A stretch of DNA of 64,000 nucleotides from Croceicoccus ponticola (GTDB taxonomy: Bacteria; Pseudomonadota; Alphaproteobacteria; Sphingomonadales; Sphingomonadaceae), in contig NZ_RXOL01000001.1 of NCBI RefSeq assembly GCF_004004515.1, positions 372,001 to 436,000 on the forward strand, in the 5' to 3' direction. The translations under genes and the position numbers were made by a program. This document shows positions 29,509 to 37,343 of this stretch, in pieces (the stretch's first letter is position 1; every line of letters starts with the position of its first letter). The notes beneath the pieces are model-generated. The model saw only the letters and a list, made by a program, of their open reading frames with translations, ran no database searches and was not told where the DNA came from.

Positions 29509-30846
29509 ATGACGTCGGGTATCGGGTTCAAGGTCGATCCGTCGTGGTACTGGTCCAAGACCCGCGCCGAACTGGAATGGGACCACGTATGGACCCGGAT
29601 GTGGCATATGGGTCCACGCGAAGAGGAATTGCCCGAACAGGGCGACGTCTTCGTCCATTCATTGGGTCATGAAAGCCTGTTGTTCGTGCGCACAGCCGAC
29701 GGAGCCGTTCGCGGCTATTTCAATGTGTGCCGCCATCGCGGCAATCGGTTGCTGCTGGGCGATGACGGCCCGGCCTATGCCGCCCAGTTCACATGCGCGT
29801 TTCACGGCTGGACCTTCGGCCTCGACGGGACGCTGGGACACGTGCCTTACCGGGAACGTTTCGATCCTGCGGTAATCGACGATCCGGCCTGCACTTCGCT
29901 AAAATCGTTTCGCGTCGAAAGCTTTGCCGGGTGGCTGTGGTTCACCCTTGACGACGATGCCCCCGATTTGCGCGAATTCCTTGGCCCCATGGCGGAAAAG
30001 CTCGAAAGCTACCGGATGGAGCGAGCGACGATCGTCGATTACAAGACGTTCGAATTTGCCTGCAACTGGAAGACCACCTTCGACGCCTTCAACGAAAGCT
30101 ACCATTTTCAGACATTGCATCCCGAAATCCTCGCCTGGGGGAACGAGGATGCGCCGATCACATTGCTCGGCATCCACAGCTACATGGTCAACGAATATGG
30201 CCGGCCAAGCCCGCTTTATCCCGAACAGGATGCGCTGAACCCGGCGCTGGAAATGTTGCTGACCGTGAACGGCATCGATCCCGCGACCTTTACCGGCAAG
30301 GCGACCGACGTCCGGCGTGCGGTGCAGCAAGCCAAGCGGGCGAAACAGGGCGCTTGCGTCTATCCCTATGACACGCTGTCCGACAGCCAGTTGAGCGATG
30401 CCTGGCACTACATGCTTTTCCCGAGCGTGCACCTGAACCTTTTTCCCGAATTCTACGTCGCCATGCGCTATCGCCCGCATCCCGATGGCGACCCGGAAAA
30501 GATGTATTTCGATTTCATCATGTGCGCCCCGATGGAAGAGGGCGAGACTGTTCAGCCATACGAACATCGCGTCGTGCGCGGCGGCGAAGAGGCGGTGGGC
30601 GATGTCCTGAAATGGGGCGCACGCCAGCATCCGGTGGTGAACGAAGTGCTAGGTCAGGACGTCGATCTCGTCGAACATGTCCAGCGTGGGCAGCGGTCGC
30701 AAAGCTTCACCGATCCGATCCTGAGTTCGGACGAGCGCCGAATCGCACATTTCCACCATACCATCGACCAACTGATCCGGGGGCGATCGATCCGCGACAT
30801 CATGGCGACGAGCCCGATCGAGCCGGATTGCCACCCGGATGCCTGA
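29509..30846 (+). CDS. Rieske non-heme iron aromatic-ring oxygenase, alpha-subunit type
   Basis: A 445-residue Rieske oxygenase. The [2Fe-2S] motif is C74-x-H76 ... C96-x2-H99 (CRHRG and CAFHGW), and the mononuclear-iron site includes H199 and H204 in NESYHFQTLHPE. These enzymes hydroxylate or demethylate aromatic or quaternary-ammonium compounds; the substrate is not predictable here. ATG 29509 has GAGAGG upstream; an extension to 29353 overlaps the end of the dehydrogenase gene. No reductase or ferredoxin is adjacent, so electrons must come from elsewhere. It is followed 24 nt later by an NTF2-like protein. Confidence 0.88.
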   Translation: MTSGIGFKVDPSWYWSKTRAELEWDHVWTRMWHMGPREEELPEQGDVFVHSLGHESLLFVRTADGAVRGYFNVCRHRGNRLLLGDDGPAYAAQFTCAFHGWTFGLDGTLGHVPYRERFDPAVIDDPACTSLKSFRVESFAGWLWFTLDDDAPDLREFLGPMAEKLESYRMERATIVDYKTFEFACNWKTTFDAFNESYHFQTLHPEILAWGNEDAPITLLGIHSYMVNEYGRPSPLYPEQDALNPALEMLLTVNGIDPATFTGKATDVRRAVQQAKRAKQGACVYPYDTLSDSQLSDAWHYMLFPSVHLNLFPEFYVAMRYRPHPDGDPEKMYFDFIMCAPMEEGETVQPYEHRVVRGGEEAVGDVLKWGARQHPVVNEVLGQDVDLVEHVQRGQRSQSFTDPILSSDERRIAHFHHTIDQLIRGRSIRDIMATSPIEPDCHPDA

Positions 30847-30870
30847 CCAAAACCCGAAAGGATGCAAGAC

Positions 30871-31329
30871 GTGAACCGCCAGGAAAACATCGATCTGCTG
30901 AACCGATACTTCACGTTCATGCAGCAGGGTGAGTGGCAAGCGGCGGAAGACATGTATCACGATGACATCGTGATCCACATGCTCGGCACCACGCCCGCTT
31001 CGGGCAAGCTTTCGGGCAAGGCCGCGGTCACCGACGACCTGATCGCCGAACAGGTCCACGCCGCGCTGGTGCCGGAAAAGATCGCTTTTGCGCGCAAGTG
31101 GAAGATCATGTGCGCTGACGACGATCGGGTCGTCGCCATCATGGAAGGGGGTGGACCAACCAAGGCAGGCGATCTTTACGATCAGACATATTGCGAGATT
31201 TTCCGGTTCGAAGACAGCAAGATCATCGAAATGCACGCGTTTTTCGACACCGCGCTGGCGGAACGGGCGCTGTTCGAAAACCCACTGTCTCGCCCGCGCG
31301 AGGCTGGTTCGGCGCGCATGGAATATTGA
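30871..31329 (+). CDS. NTF2/SnoaL-like small protein
   Basis: A 152-residue cone-shaped NTF2-fold protein (RQENIDLLNRYFTFMQQGEW ... MYHDDIVIHMLG ... YCEIFRFEDSKIIEMHAFFD), a fold used by polyketide cyclases, ring-hydroxylase beta subunits and isomerases. GTG 30871 is preferred because AAAGGA is 8 nt upstream of it; ATG 30862 would abut the ribosome-binding site. It directly follows the Rieske oxygenase and could be its small beta-type partner, although true beta subunits are longer; it could also serve the downstream polyketide genes. Specific function unknown. Confidence 0.75.
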   Translation: MNRQENIDLLNRYFTFMQQGEWQAAEDMYHDDIVIHMLGTTPASGKLSGKAAVTDDLIAEQVHAALVPEKIAFARKWKIMCADDDRVVAIMEGGGPTKAGDLYDQTYCEIFRFEDSKIIEMHAFFDTALAERALFENPLSRPREAGSARMEY

Positions 31330-31481
31330 ATCGGTCTGCGTTAGACTGTGCCGATCCTCGTTTGGCTGCCGCTTGTCGCTTCAGAAGCGAGAAACCTCGG
31401 CACAAGACTGCCATCGACGCGTTCGGTAGGCGACAGGAGCGGGGGACCAGTCCATGTCCACTCGATCAGAGGGACTGATAA

Positions 31482-32534
31482 ATGACGCTCGCTTACATCA
31501 ACCGGATCGGAACGGCCCTGCCGCCGCACGAAGCGCACGGCACTTTCCTCGAATGGGCGGAAAGCCGGATCCGCGACAAACGCCGTGTCGCCCTGTTCCG
31601 CCGCATGGCTTCGCGATCCGGGATCGCCCTGCGATGGACGGTGCTCACCCCGCCGCCCGGGGGCACGCAAACCGGAACTGGCGGGTTTTATGGCGATGGC
31701 GGCATGCCGCCCACGTCGGCGCGAATGGCGATCTATGCCGATGCCGCGCCCGATCTGTCCATCGCGGCCACCAAATCGCTGGGCAGGTTGGACGATGTCA
31801 CCCACGTCGTGCTGGCCAGTTGCACCGGGTTCGTCGCCCCCGGCATCGATCAAATCGTCGCGCGCAGGCTGGGTCTCTCCGACACGGTCGAACGCACGCT
31901 CATCGGGTTCATGGGATGCTATGCCGCGGTCGCTGCCCTGCGTACCGCACGCCACATCGTGCGATCCGAACCTGCCGCCAAAGTGCTGGTCATCACGGTG
32001 GAGCTGTGTTCGCTCCACCTGCAGAACGAAAACGATGTCGACCAGATCCTGACCATGCTGCTGTTCGGCGACGGCGCGGCGGCGGCGCTTGTTTCGGCCG
32101 AACCAGTCGGTATTCAGATGGACAGCGTGTTTTCTTCGACGCTGGAGGATAGCGCAGAGCTGATCGGATGGACCATCGGCGACACCGGGTTTGATATGAC
32201 GTTATCAGGCGCGGTACCGGCGCGGATTGCGGAAGCTATCGGCGACGGCAAGATGGAATCGCAATTCGGCGCGGCCGATGCGGTCGACAGCTGGGCGGTT
32301 CATGCCGGCGGTCGCACCGTGCTCGACGCGGTGGAGCGGGGGTTCGGCCTTGACCCTGCGATGCTGGAGCATTCGCGCGCGGTCCTTCGCGATTGCGGGA
32401 ACATGAGTTCGGCGACCTTGATGTTCGTCCTGCGACGCATTCTTGATTCGGGGGAGCAAGTCGGGAACGGCGTCGCGCTCGCGTTCGGTCCGGGCCTTGC
32501 CGTCGAAGGCTTCCGCTATCGCATGGCGGCATGA
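31482..32534 (+). CDS. Type III polyketide synthase (chalcone/stilbene synthase family)
   Basis: A 350-residue ketosynthase-fold enzyme that extends an acyl-CoA with malonyl-CoA units and cyclises the product. The catalytic triad is visible: Cys146 in FMGCYAAVAA, His274 in WAVHAGGRTVLD and Asn307 in CGNMSSATLMF. Length is typical. Its stop overlaps the methyltransferase start by 4 nt. Bacterial relatives make alkylresorcinols, alkylpyrones or naphthalene-type quinols; with a methyltransferase and flavin oxidase behind it, a methylated or oxidised phenolic lipid is a fair inference. Upstream, 152 nt separate it from the NTF2-like gene. Confidence 0.94.
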   Translation: MTLAYINRIGTALPPHEAHGTFLEWAESRIRDKRRVALFRRMASRSGIALRWTVLTPPPGGTQTGTGGFYGDGGMPPTSARMAIYADAAPDLSIAATKSLGRLDDVTHVVLASCTGFVAPGIDQIVARRLGLSDTVERTLIGFMGCYAAVAALRTARHIVRSEPAAKVLVITVELCSLHLQNENDVDQILTMLLFGDGAAAALVSAEPVGIQMDSVFSSTLEDSAELIGWTIGDTGFDMTLSGAVPARIAEAIGDGKMESQFGAADAVDSWAVHAGGRTVLDAVERGFGLDPAMLEHSRAVLRDCGNMSSATLMFVLRRILDSGEQVGNGVALAFGPGLAVEGFRYRMAA

Positions 32535-33223
32535 CGGTGTTGGGACGCCGTGTTATCGCCGAAGAGCAGATGGACAGCGCCGACCTGCCGTTAGACGATT
32601 ACGCAGCGCTGCTCGCCGATCTATCGCGCGTAAACGCTTGGACGATGGCTGCGCGCCCGACGCTGAATTTCCTGGACCGCGTGGTGCCAAGGGGTGGACG
32701 CATCCGGGTGCTGGATGTCGGGTTTGGCCATGGCGACCTGCTGCGCCGCATCGCCGGTTGGGCGCGAGCTTGCGATGTCACCGCCGATCTCGTCGGCATC
32801 GACCTCAATCCACGTTCGGCCCCGATCGCTCGCGACAGCACGCCGGCGGAATTTGGCATCACGTACCGCACCGGCGATTATCGCTCGCTTGGCGGACAGG
32901 GCTGGGACGTGATCGTCTCCAGCCTCGTCGCCCATCACATGAGCGATGACCAGTTGGTCGAATTCCTGCGCTTTATGGAGGCAGAGGCGGCGCTCGGCTG
33001 GCACGTCAACGATCTCCATCGGCACGGCTTTGCCTATTTCGGATATCCTCTGCTGGCGCGTGTGATGCGCTGGCACCGGATCGTGCGAGAGGATGGCAGG
33101 CTGTCCATCGCGCGCTCGTATCGCCCTGATGAATGGCCCCCGATCCTTGCGCGGGCCGGCGTAGAGGGCGCGCAAGTGTCGCGCCAGTTTCCGTTTCGCC
33201 TGTGCGTCGCCAAGACACGCTGA
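32531..33223 (+). CDS. SAM-dependent methyltransferase of the type III PKS cluster
   Basis: A 230-residue class I methyltransferase: the glycine-rich SAM motif is VLDVGFGHGDLLRRIA (residues about 59-74), with acidic loop LVGIDLNPRS and YDVIVSSLVAHHM-type motif IV (WDVIVSSLVAHHMSDDQ). It probably methylates the polyketide product on oxygen or carbon. The ATG overlaps the synthase TGA (ATGA), and its own 3' end overlaps the flavoprotein start by 22 nt, so the three genes form a tightly coupled operon. Confidence 0.88.
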   Translation: MTVLGRRVIAEEQMDSADLPLDDYAALLADLSRVNAWTMAARPTLNFLDRVVPRGGRIRVLDVGFGHGDLLRRIAGWARACDVTADLVGIDLNPRSAPIARDSTPAEFGITYRTGDYRSLGGQGWDVIVSSLVAHHMSDDQLVEFLRFMEAEAALGWHVNDLHRHGFAYFGYPLLARVMRWHRIVREDGRLSIARSYRPDEWPPILARAGVEGAQVSRQFPFRLCVAKTR

Positions 33224-34290
33224 TCGTCGGCGGCGGCCCCGCGGGGACGGCAACCGCCATCGGGCTGGCCCTTGGCGGAAAGACCGCGCTGTTGGTCGAA
33301 CGCGAGAGGCATTCCGCCGACCCGCTTTGCGGCGGTTTTCTGAGCTGGACCGCGTTGCGCCGGCTCGAACGATTGGGGTTGGATGTCGCTGCGTTGGGTG
33401 CTCGGCGGATCACCCGGCTTTCGCTGATCGCGGGGACGCGCGTCGTGACGACCGATTTGCCTGCGCCGGCTGCCTCGCTTTCACGCGCTACTCTCGATGC
33501 GGCGCTGCAATCGCGGGCGCAATCGCTCGGCGTGGAGATTGAGCGGGGCGTGCACGTCCGCGACATCGATGGCGATGGTGCGCGCTGTGCAGACGGACGA
33601 TTGATCGAAGCCGACCGGATCGTGCTGGCCACCGGCAAGCACGAACTTCGCGGCTATCCGCGCGAAACCCGCAGCGTCGATCCGATCATCGGCTTGCGGT
33701 GGCGACTGACGCTTTCGCCGCAAATGATGGCCCGTATCGACGGGGTGATCGAACTCCATTGCTTTCGCGGCGGCTATGCCGGTCTGGCGCTTCAGGAAGA
33801 TGGCCGCGCCAACTTGTGCCTCGCTATTCGGCAAAGCCGCTTCGACGAATGCGGCAAGAAGCCATCGGGCGTAGTTCGAGCGCTGGGCGAAGAACTCCCC
33901 GTACTGGCCGAACGCCTGCATCATTCGACCAGGATCGAGGACAGCGCGGCGATCGCGAATGTTCCGTATGGCTGGCGGTATGACCCGGCGGCGCAGTCAA
34001 CCTTCTATCGTGTCGGAGATCAGGCTGGGGTAATAGCTTCGCTTTCGGGAGAAGGCATATCGCTGGCGCTGGCAAGCGGGTTGGCGGCCGCGCGTTCGTT
34101 GCTGACGGGTGAAACGCCCGATCGGTTTCACGCCACGTTCCTGCCCGTGCTGCGCAAGCCGGTGACCGTGGCGCAAACCGGCATGCAATTGGTTGAACGA
34201 CCGGTCGGCGCCTGGCTGACCGCCAATGTTGCAGCCATGTTTCCGGGTCTTGCGCGGGTTTCCGCCAAGGCGATGCGCATAACACGCTGA
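33202..34290 (+). CDS. FAD-dependent oxidoreductase of the type III PKS cluster
   Basis: About 362 residues. The N-terminus has a Rossmann FAD-binding motif TLIVGGGPAGTATAIGLALGG and acidic VERERH; a second FAD contact (VGDQAGVIASLSGEGISLAL) lies near 275-295, as in geranylgeranyl-reductase/monooxygenase-like flavoproteins. It may oxidise the polyketide ring or reduce a side chain. The GTG 33202 start inside the methyltransferase gene is chosen because the Rossmann strand begins six residues later; an ATG at 33133 would add unrelated sequence. Convergent with tRNA-Pro. Confidence 0.85.
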   Translation: MRRQDTLIVGGGPAGTATAIGLALGGKTALLVERERHSADPLCGGFLSWTALRRLERLGLDVAALGARRITRLSLIAGTRVVTTDLPAPAASLSRATLDAALQSRAQSLGVEIERGVHVRDIDGDGARCADGRLIEADRIVLATGKHELRGYPRETRSVDPIIGLRWRLTLSPQMMARIDGVIELHCFRGGYAGLALQEDGRANLCLAIRQSRFDECGKKPSGVVRALGEELPVLAERLHHSTRIEDSAAIANVPYGWRYDPAAQSTFYRVGDQAGVIASLSGEGISLALASGLAAARSLLTGETPDRFHATFLPVLRKPVTVAQTGMQLVERPVGAWLTANVAAMFPGLARVSAKAMRITR

Positions 34291-34303
34291 TCACGCGGAA
34301 AAT

Positions 34304-34380
34304 TGGTCGGGGAGAGAGGATTCGAACCTCCGGCCCCTGCCTCCCGAAGACAGTGCTCTACCAGGCTGAGCTACTCCCCG
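34304..34380 (-). tRNA. tRNA-Pro (anticodon CGG)
   Basis: Complete cloverleaf on the minus strand: acceptor CGGGGAG/CTCCCCG, D-arm GCTCAGCCTGGTAGAGC, anticodon stem-loop CTGTC-TTCGGGA-GGCAG (anticodon CGG), T-loop TTCGAAT, discriminator A and encoded CCA. Confidence 0.97.
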
Positions 34381-34641
34381 ACCGATGGTCTGCTGCCGGG
34401 TGAAACACCGTGGCAGCGAGGCAGGAGCGCGCCTATAAGCGGGTGTGCCATTACTGGCAAGCGGACAATCTCGGTTTATTGCCGATTGTTGCGGCAGCTG
34501 CCGCTTTTGCGAGCCCTGCCATTTTTGCGAGCCCGGCCGAATGCCGCGGCCGTGCTGCTTTTTCCCCGGTCAGCAATTTTTCCCGCGCTTTTATGCATGG
34601 GCCGTTTGGATCGTGGGCAAGTCCGGTTTAGGTTGGGCCCC
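34381..34641. other. Intergenic region between tRNA-Pro and thyA
   Basis: About 261 nt without a supported gene. It holds the tRNA-Pro promoter (34432-34460), a 14-bp perfect palindrome GCGGCAGCTGCCGC (34491-34504) followed by TTTT, and two copies of TTTTGCGAGCCC about 20 nt apart. The open frame crossing it is translated tRNA sequence and is not a gene. Confidence 0.6.
34432..34460 (-). promoter_or_regulatory. Promoter of tRNA-Pro
   Basis: On the minus strand TTGCCA (34455-34460), a 17-nt spacer and TATAGG (34432-34437), followed by CGCGC. The hexamers and spacing are identical to those of tRNA-Asn at 14574-14602. Confidence 0.7.
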
Positions 34642-35604
34642 ATGGCCAGCCAGCTTGCAGATCGCGCGCCCGCCCGAACGGGAACGGCGCATTACGAGGA
34701 TCAGTACCTCTCTCTCATGCGCCGCATATGGGAGGGTGGATCGGAACGTCGTGACCGCACCGGAGTGGGGACGCGTTCATTGTTCGGCGAAGCGATGCGG
34801 TTCGATTTGTCCGATGGCCAGATGCCGCTCATCACCACCAAGCGCGTTTACTGGAAGACCGCCACGCGTGAATTGTTGTGGTTCCTGACCGGGGAGACGA
34901 ACATTCGCCCGTTGGTGCAGCAGCGCGTCGGCATCTGGACGGATTGGCCGCTGGCCAAATATCGTCAGGCTACGGGCGAGGATATTTCGGCAGAGGACTT
35001 TTCGCAACGCATCGCCGAAGACGCCGATTTTGCGGCGTGGTGGGGCGACCTTGGCCCCGTCTATGGCAAGCAGTGGGTCGACTGGCCCACTTACGTCCCG
35101 GCAGGCGACGGCCTGTGGCGCAAGGGGGGCGGGATCAACCAGGTCGCAGGGTTGGTCGACAGCATCCGCAGCAATCCCGGCAGCCGGCGTCATATCCTCG
35201 AGGGATGGAACGTCGCCGAACTCGACACGATGGCGCTGCCGCCATGTCACAAGACGTATCAGTTCCACGTTGCCGACGGGAAACTGAACGGGCTGATGTT
35301 CCAGCGCAGCTGCGACGTTGCGCTGGGCCTTCCGTTCAATCTGTGGTCCGCCGCGCTGTTGCAAGTCATGCTGGCACAACAGACGGGGCTGGAGCCGGGG
35401 GAATTCGTGTGGATGGGCGGCGACGTCCATCTTTACCTCAATCACGATGCGCTGGTCACCGAACAGCTTTCGCGCACGCCGTCCGGTTCGCCGCGGGTGG
35501 AGCTTCTGCGCCGTCCCGATTCGATCTTCGATTACGCGATCGAAGACTTCGCAGTGCACGATTATGCTCCGCAGGCGCATATTTCGGCACCGGTCGCGGT
35601 CTGA
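34642..35604 (+). CDS. thyA: Thymidylate synthase ThyA
   Basis: A 320-residue thymidylate synthase, methylating dUMP with methylene-THF. The N-terminus has RRDRTGVGTRSLFGEAMRFD and PLITTKRVYWKTATRELLWFL; the catalytic cysteine is in LPPCHKTYQFHV, followed by QRSCDVALGLPFN and GDVHLYLNH. A 40-50-residue insertion (PLAKYRQATGEDISAEDF) makes it the long form, as in lactobacilli. ATG 34642 is the first start beyond the tRNA gene. The folate-cycle enzyme 5-formyl-THF cyclo-ligase is encoded 0.5 kb away on the other strand. Confidence 0.96.
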   Translation: MASQLADRAPARTGTAHYEDQYLSLMRRIWEGGSERRDRTGVGTRSLFGEAMRFDLSDGQMPLITTKRVYWKTATRELLWFLTGETNIRPLVQQRVGIWTDWPLAKYRQATGEDISAEDFSQRIAEDADFAAWWGDLGPVYGKQWVDWPTYVPAGDGLWRKGGGINQVAGLVDSIRSNPGSRRHILEGWNVAELDTMALPPCHKTYQFHVADGKLNGLMFQRSCDVALGLPFNLWSAALLQVMLAQQTGLEPGEFVWMGGDVHLYLNHDALVTEQLSRTPSGSPRVELLRRPDSIFDYAIEDFAVHDYAPQAHISAPVAV

Positions 35605-35649
35605 ATTGGGCACTTTCGCAAAAGTTTCAAAAAAGGGTTCGGATCGGCG

Positions 35650-35678
35650 TTGACAGGTCGGATTCGCTGCCCTAACTG
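35650..35678 (+). promoter_or_regulatory. Promoter of tRNA-Asp
   Basis: TTGACA (35650-35655), a 17-nt spacer and TAACTG (35673-35678), followed by CGCGG, lies 20 nt before the tRNA 5' end. The layout resembles the other two tRNA promoters in the window. Confidence 0.65.
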
Positions 35679-35698
35679 CGCGGCTCCCCAAGGGGCAA

Positions 35699-35775
<77 letters not shown>

Positions 35776-35789
35776 CTTGGAGAACGCAG

Positions 35790-35815
35790 AAAGGCCCGCG
35801 AAAGCGGGCCTTTTT
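35790..35815 (+). terminator. Intrinsic terminator after tRNA-Asp
   Basis: AAAGGCCCGC and GCGGGCCTTT form a perfect 10-bp stem around a GAAA tetraloop, running into TTTTT (35811-35815). Confidence 0.9.
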
Positions 35816-35864
35816 CGTATGTTACGGTAAATTGCGCTGCATTTCTCAAGCGGCCCTGCGGACC

Positions 35865-36095
35865 TTATTCGGGCGGAGAAAATCGGCCCGTTTCCATCCA
35901 GATTAGGAACCGTTTCAACGGCAGCAGCCACACGATGCCGAGCACCAGATAGACCGGCACCTGCAACAGCACATGCCACCGCGAAATCGGGTCGATCAGC
36001 GTAACGACGAGCATGATGTAAAGCCCGATCGCGATCATCAGGGCGATGACGCCCACGGGCTTGCGCCATGTCGGTTGCCAATCGGGATGGTTCAC
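35865..36095 (-). CDS. DUF2842 family small membrane protein
   Basis: A 76-residue protein with two transmembrane segments (about residues 13-34 and 42-60), PTWRKPVGVIALMIAIGLYIM and the pattern WLLPLKRFLIWMETGRF typical of DUF2842. Its function is unknown. The GTG start overlaps the cyclo-ligase stop by 4 nt (GTGA), so the pair is translationally coupled. This family is common in alphaproteobacteria near this folate gene. Confidence 0.82.
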   Translation of the reverse strand: MNHPDWQPTWRKPVGVIALMIAIGLYIMLVVTLIDPISRWHVLLQVPVYLVLGIVWLLPLKRFLIWMETGRFSPPE

Positions 36096-36679
36096 GCATC
36101 GTCCCTTTCGAATGGCCCATAAAGCCGGGTGGGGGTGACCACAGAGGCCAGAAGCCGATCATGCGGTTCCAGCGGCAGCATGTCGACCTTCTGCACGTCC
36201 CAGGCAAGTCCGATAGGCATCGCGGCCGGGTTTTCGGCCAGCCAGCGATCGTAATGGCCGCCACCTTGTCCCAGTCGCGCACCGCTTTCGGTAAAACCTA
36301 TCACCGGGACAAACAGCACGTCGGGCACCAGCGTTTCCGCGTCGGCGTCGGGCTGCAACGAACCATAGGGTGCGACGACAAGGTCGCTTTCTTCGTAAGG
36401 GTCGCGCCATGCCGCGAATGTCATGGCGGCATCGCGCCCGTCGAAACGGGGGAGGGCGATGCGATGGCCGGCTTCCAGAAAGAAGCGGGCATAGTCGCCT
36501 GTCGGAGCTTCTGTTGGCACCGGATGATAAAACGCGACCACCGCGTCCGCCGGGATCTGGTCGATAACGGGCCGGGGCGGCCTGCGAAACAGCAAGGCGC
36601 GCGTGCTTTCATCGAGCGCTGCGACATGTTCACGCCGCACTTTGCGCAATCGTTCGCGCAACGCTTTCTTGCTGTCCAA
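36092..36679 (-). CDS. 5-formyltetrahydrofolate cyclo-ligase
   Basis: A 195-residue cyclo-ligase (YgfA/FAU1 family) that converts 5-formyl-THF to methenyl-THF with ATP. The family C-terminus PVIGFTESGARLGQGGGHYDRWL is clear, with PLEPHDRLLASVVTP beyond it. TTG 36679 (DSKKALRERLRKVRREH) is chosen because GGAG lies 6 nt upstream and the length then equals the family norm; the longer frame to 36796 adds 39 unrelated residues. As in many proteobacteria, the gene is downstream of 6S RNA on the same strand, and 6S can be co-transcribed with it. Confidence 0.9.
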   Translation of the reverse strand: MDSKKALRERLRKVRREHVAALDESTRALLFRRPPRPVIDQIPADAVVAFYHPVPTEAPTGDYARFFLEAGHRIALPRFDGRDAAMTFAAWRDPYEESDLVVAPYGSLQPDADAETLVPDVLFVPVIGFTESGARLGQGGGHYDRWLAENPAAMPIGLAWDVQKVDMLPLEPHDRLLASVVTPTRLYGPFERDDA

Positions 36680-36847
36680 CCTGCGCTCCAGTTCTGCGGT
36701 ATGGCGGAGCACCAACCGCGTCCGGACCAGACCTGGCATGATGACGGCCGCACGACGGAAAACGGCGACGCCATTGGTCGCAGGCACCCGAAACACAGGG
36801 AGTCGCCATTTTCAGGCCGGTCCGGGCGTATCAGGTGCCCAAACCAA

Positions 36848-37016
36848 AGGGTGACGGGCCCACCATGGGTCGTTGCCGTATGAAATCCTCTGACGCCTCA
36901 AGCATCAGGTGGGAGCCGTTTCAACCGGCCCACGAGCCGGTCAAGGGATAGCTCCCTAGGATCAATTATCGCCTCAGGGATGTTCTGTCGGCTCGTGCCG
37001 GGCAGAACCCGTCCCC
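36848..37016 (-). ncRNA. ssrS: 6S RNA (SsrS)
   Basis: About 168 nt on the minus strand between zapA and the cyclo-ligase gene, the classic location. The fold matches 6S. An outer closing stem pairs GACGGG (37008-37013) with CCCGTC (36853-36858), and an inner one pairs GCCG/CGGC, ATCC/GGAT and CTGA/TCAG. There is a large central bubble (GGCGATAATTGATCCTA opposite ACCTGATGCTTGAGGCG) and a terminal arm closed by GGGAGC/GCTCCC with CCGGC/GCCGG at its tip. 6S mimics an open promoter and sequesters sigma-70 polymerase. Ends are approximate. Confidence 0.8.
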
Positions 37017-37022
37017 TCCCAT

Positions 37023-37343
37023 CTAGGCGTGGTGATCGCCACCCTCAAGGTGCCGGACGATATTTTCAATGCGCGAGGTGATCGCATCGATGCGGCGCGC
37101 GATGGCTTTGTCCTGATCGCGGTTGATGGCGGGGCTTGCTTCACCGTCACGCATGGCGTGAAGTTCGTCCGCCAACATGAGCGCGCCGAACAGCAACATG
37201 CGCGGTTCGCTCTGCCCCACTGCGCCTGCGTCGCGCACCCGCGTGTCGATCATGCGGCCAAGCTGGCCGATATGGGTTTCCTCGCCCGGCTCGCAGGATA
37301 TGGCAAAGCGCCTTCCGCCGATTTCAATATCCATGTTGGCCAT
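37023..37343 (-). CDS. zapA: Cell division protein ZapA
   Basis: A 106-residue ZapA that bundles FtsZ filaments. The N-terminal globular part reads MDIEIGGRRFAISCEPGEE followed by LGRMIDTRVRDAG and the LLFGALMLADELHAMR helix; the C-terminal part is a coiled coil (ARRIDAITSRIENIVRHLE). Its start overlaps the stop of the small coiled-coil gene by 1 nt, so the two are co-translated. The stop lies only a few nucleotides before the 5' end of 6S RNA. Confidence 0.9.
   Translation of the reverse strand: MANMDIEIGGRRFAISCEPGEETHIGQLGRMIDTRVRDAGAVGQSEPRMLLFGALMLADELHAMRDGEASPAINRDQDKAIARRIDAITSRIENIVRHLEGGDHHA

Noticed and set aside
34303-34390. N-terminal extension of thyA starting MVGERGFEPP
   Set aside because: This is translated antisense of tRNA-Pro, a well-known annotation artefact. 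The thyA start is at 34642.
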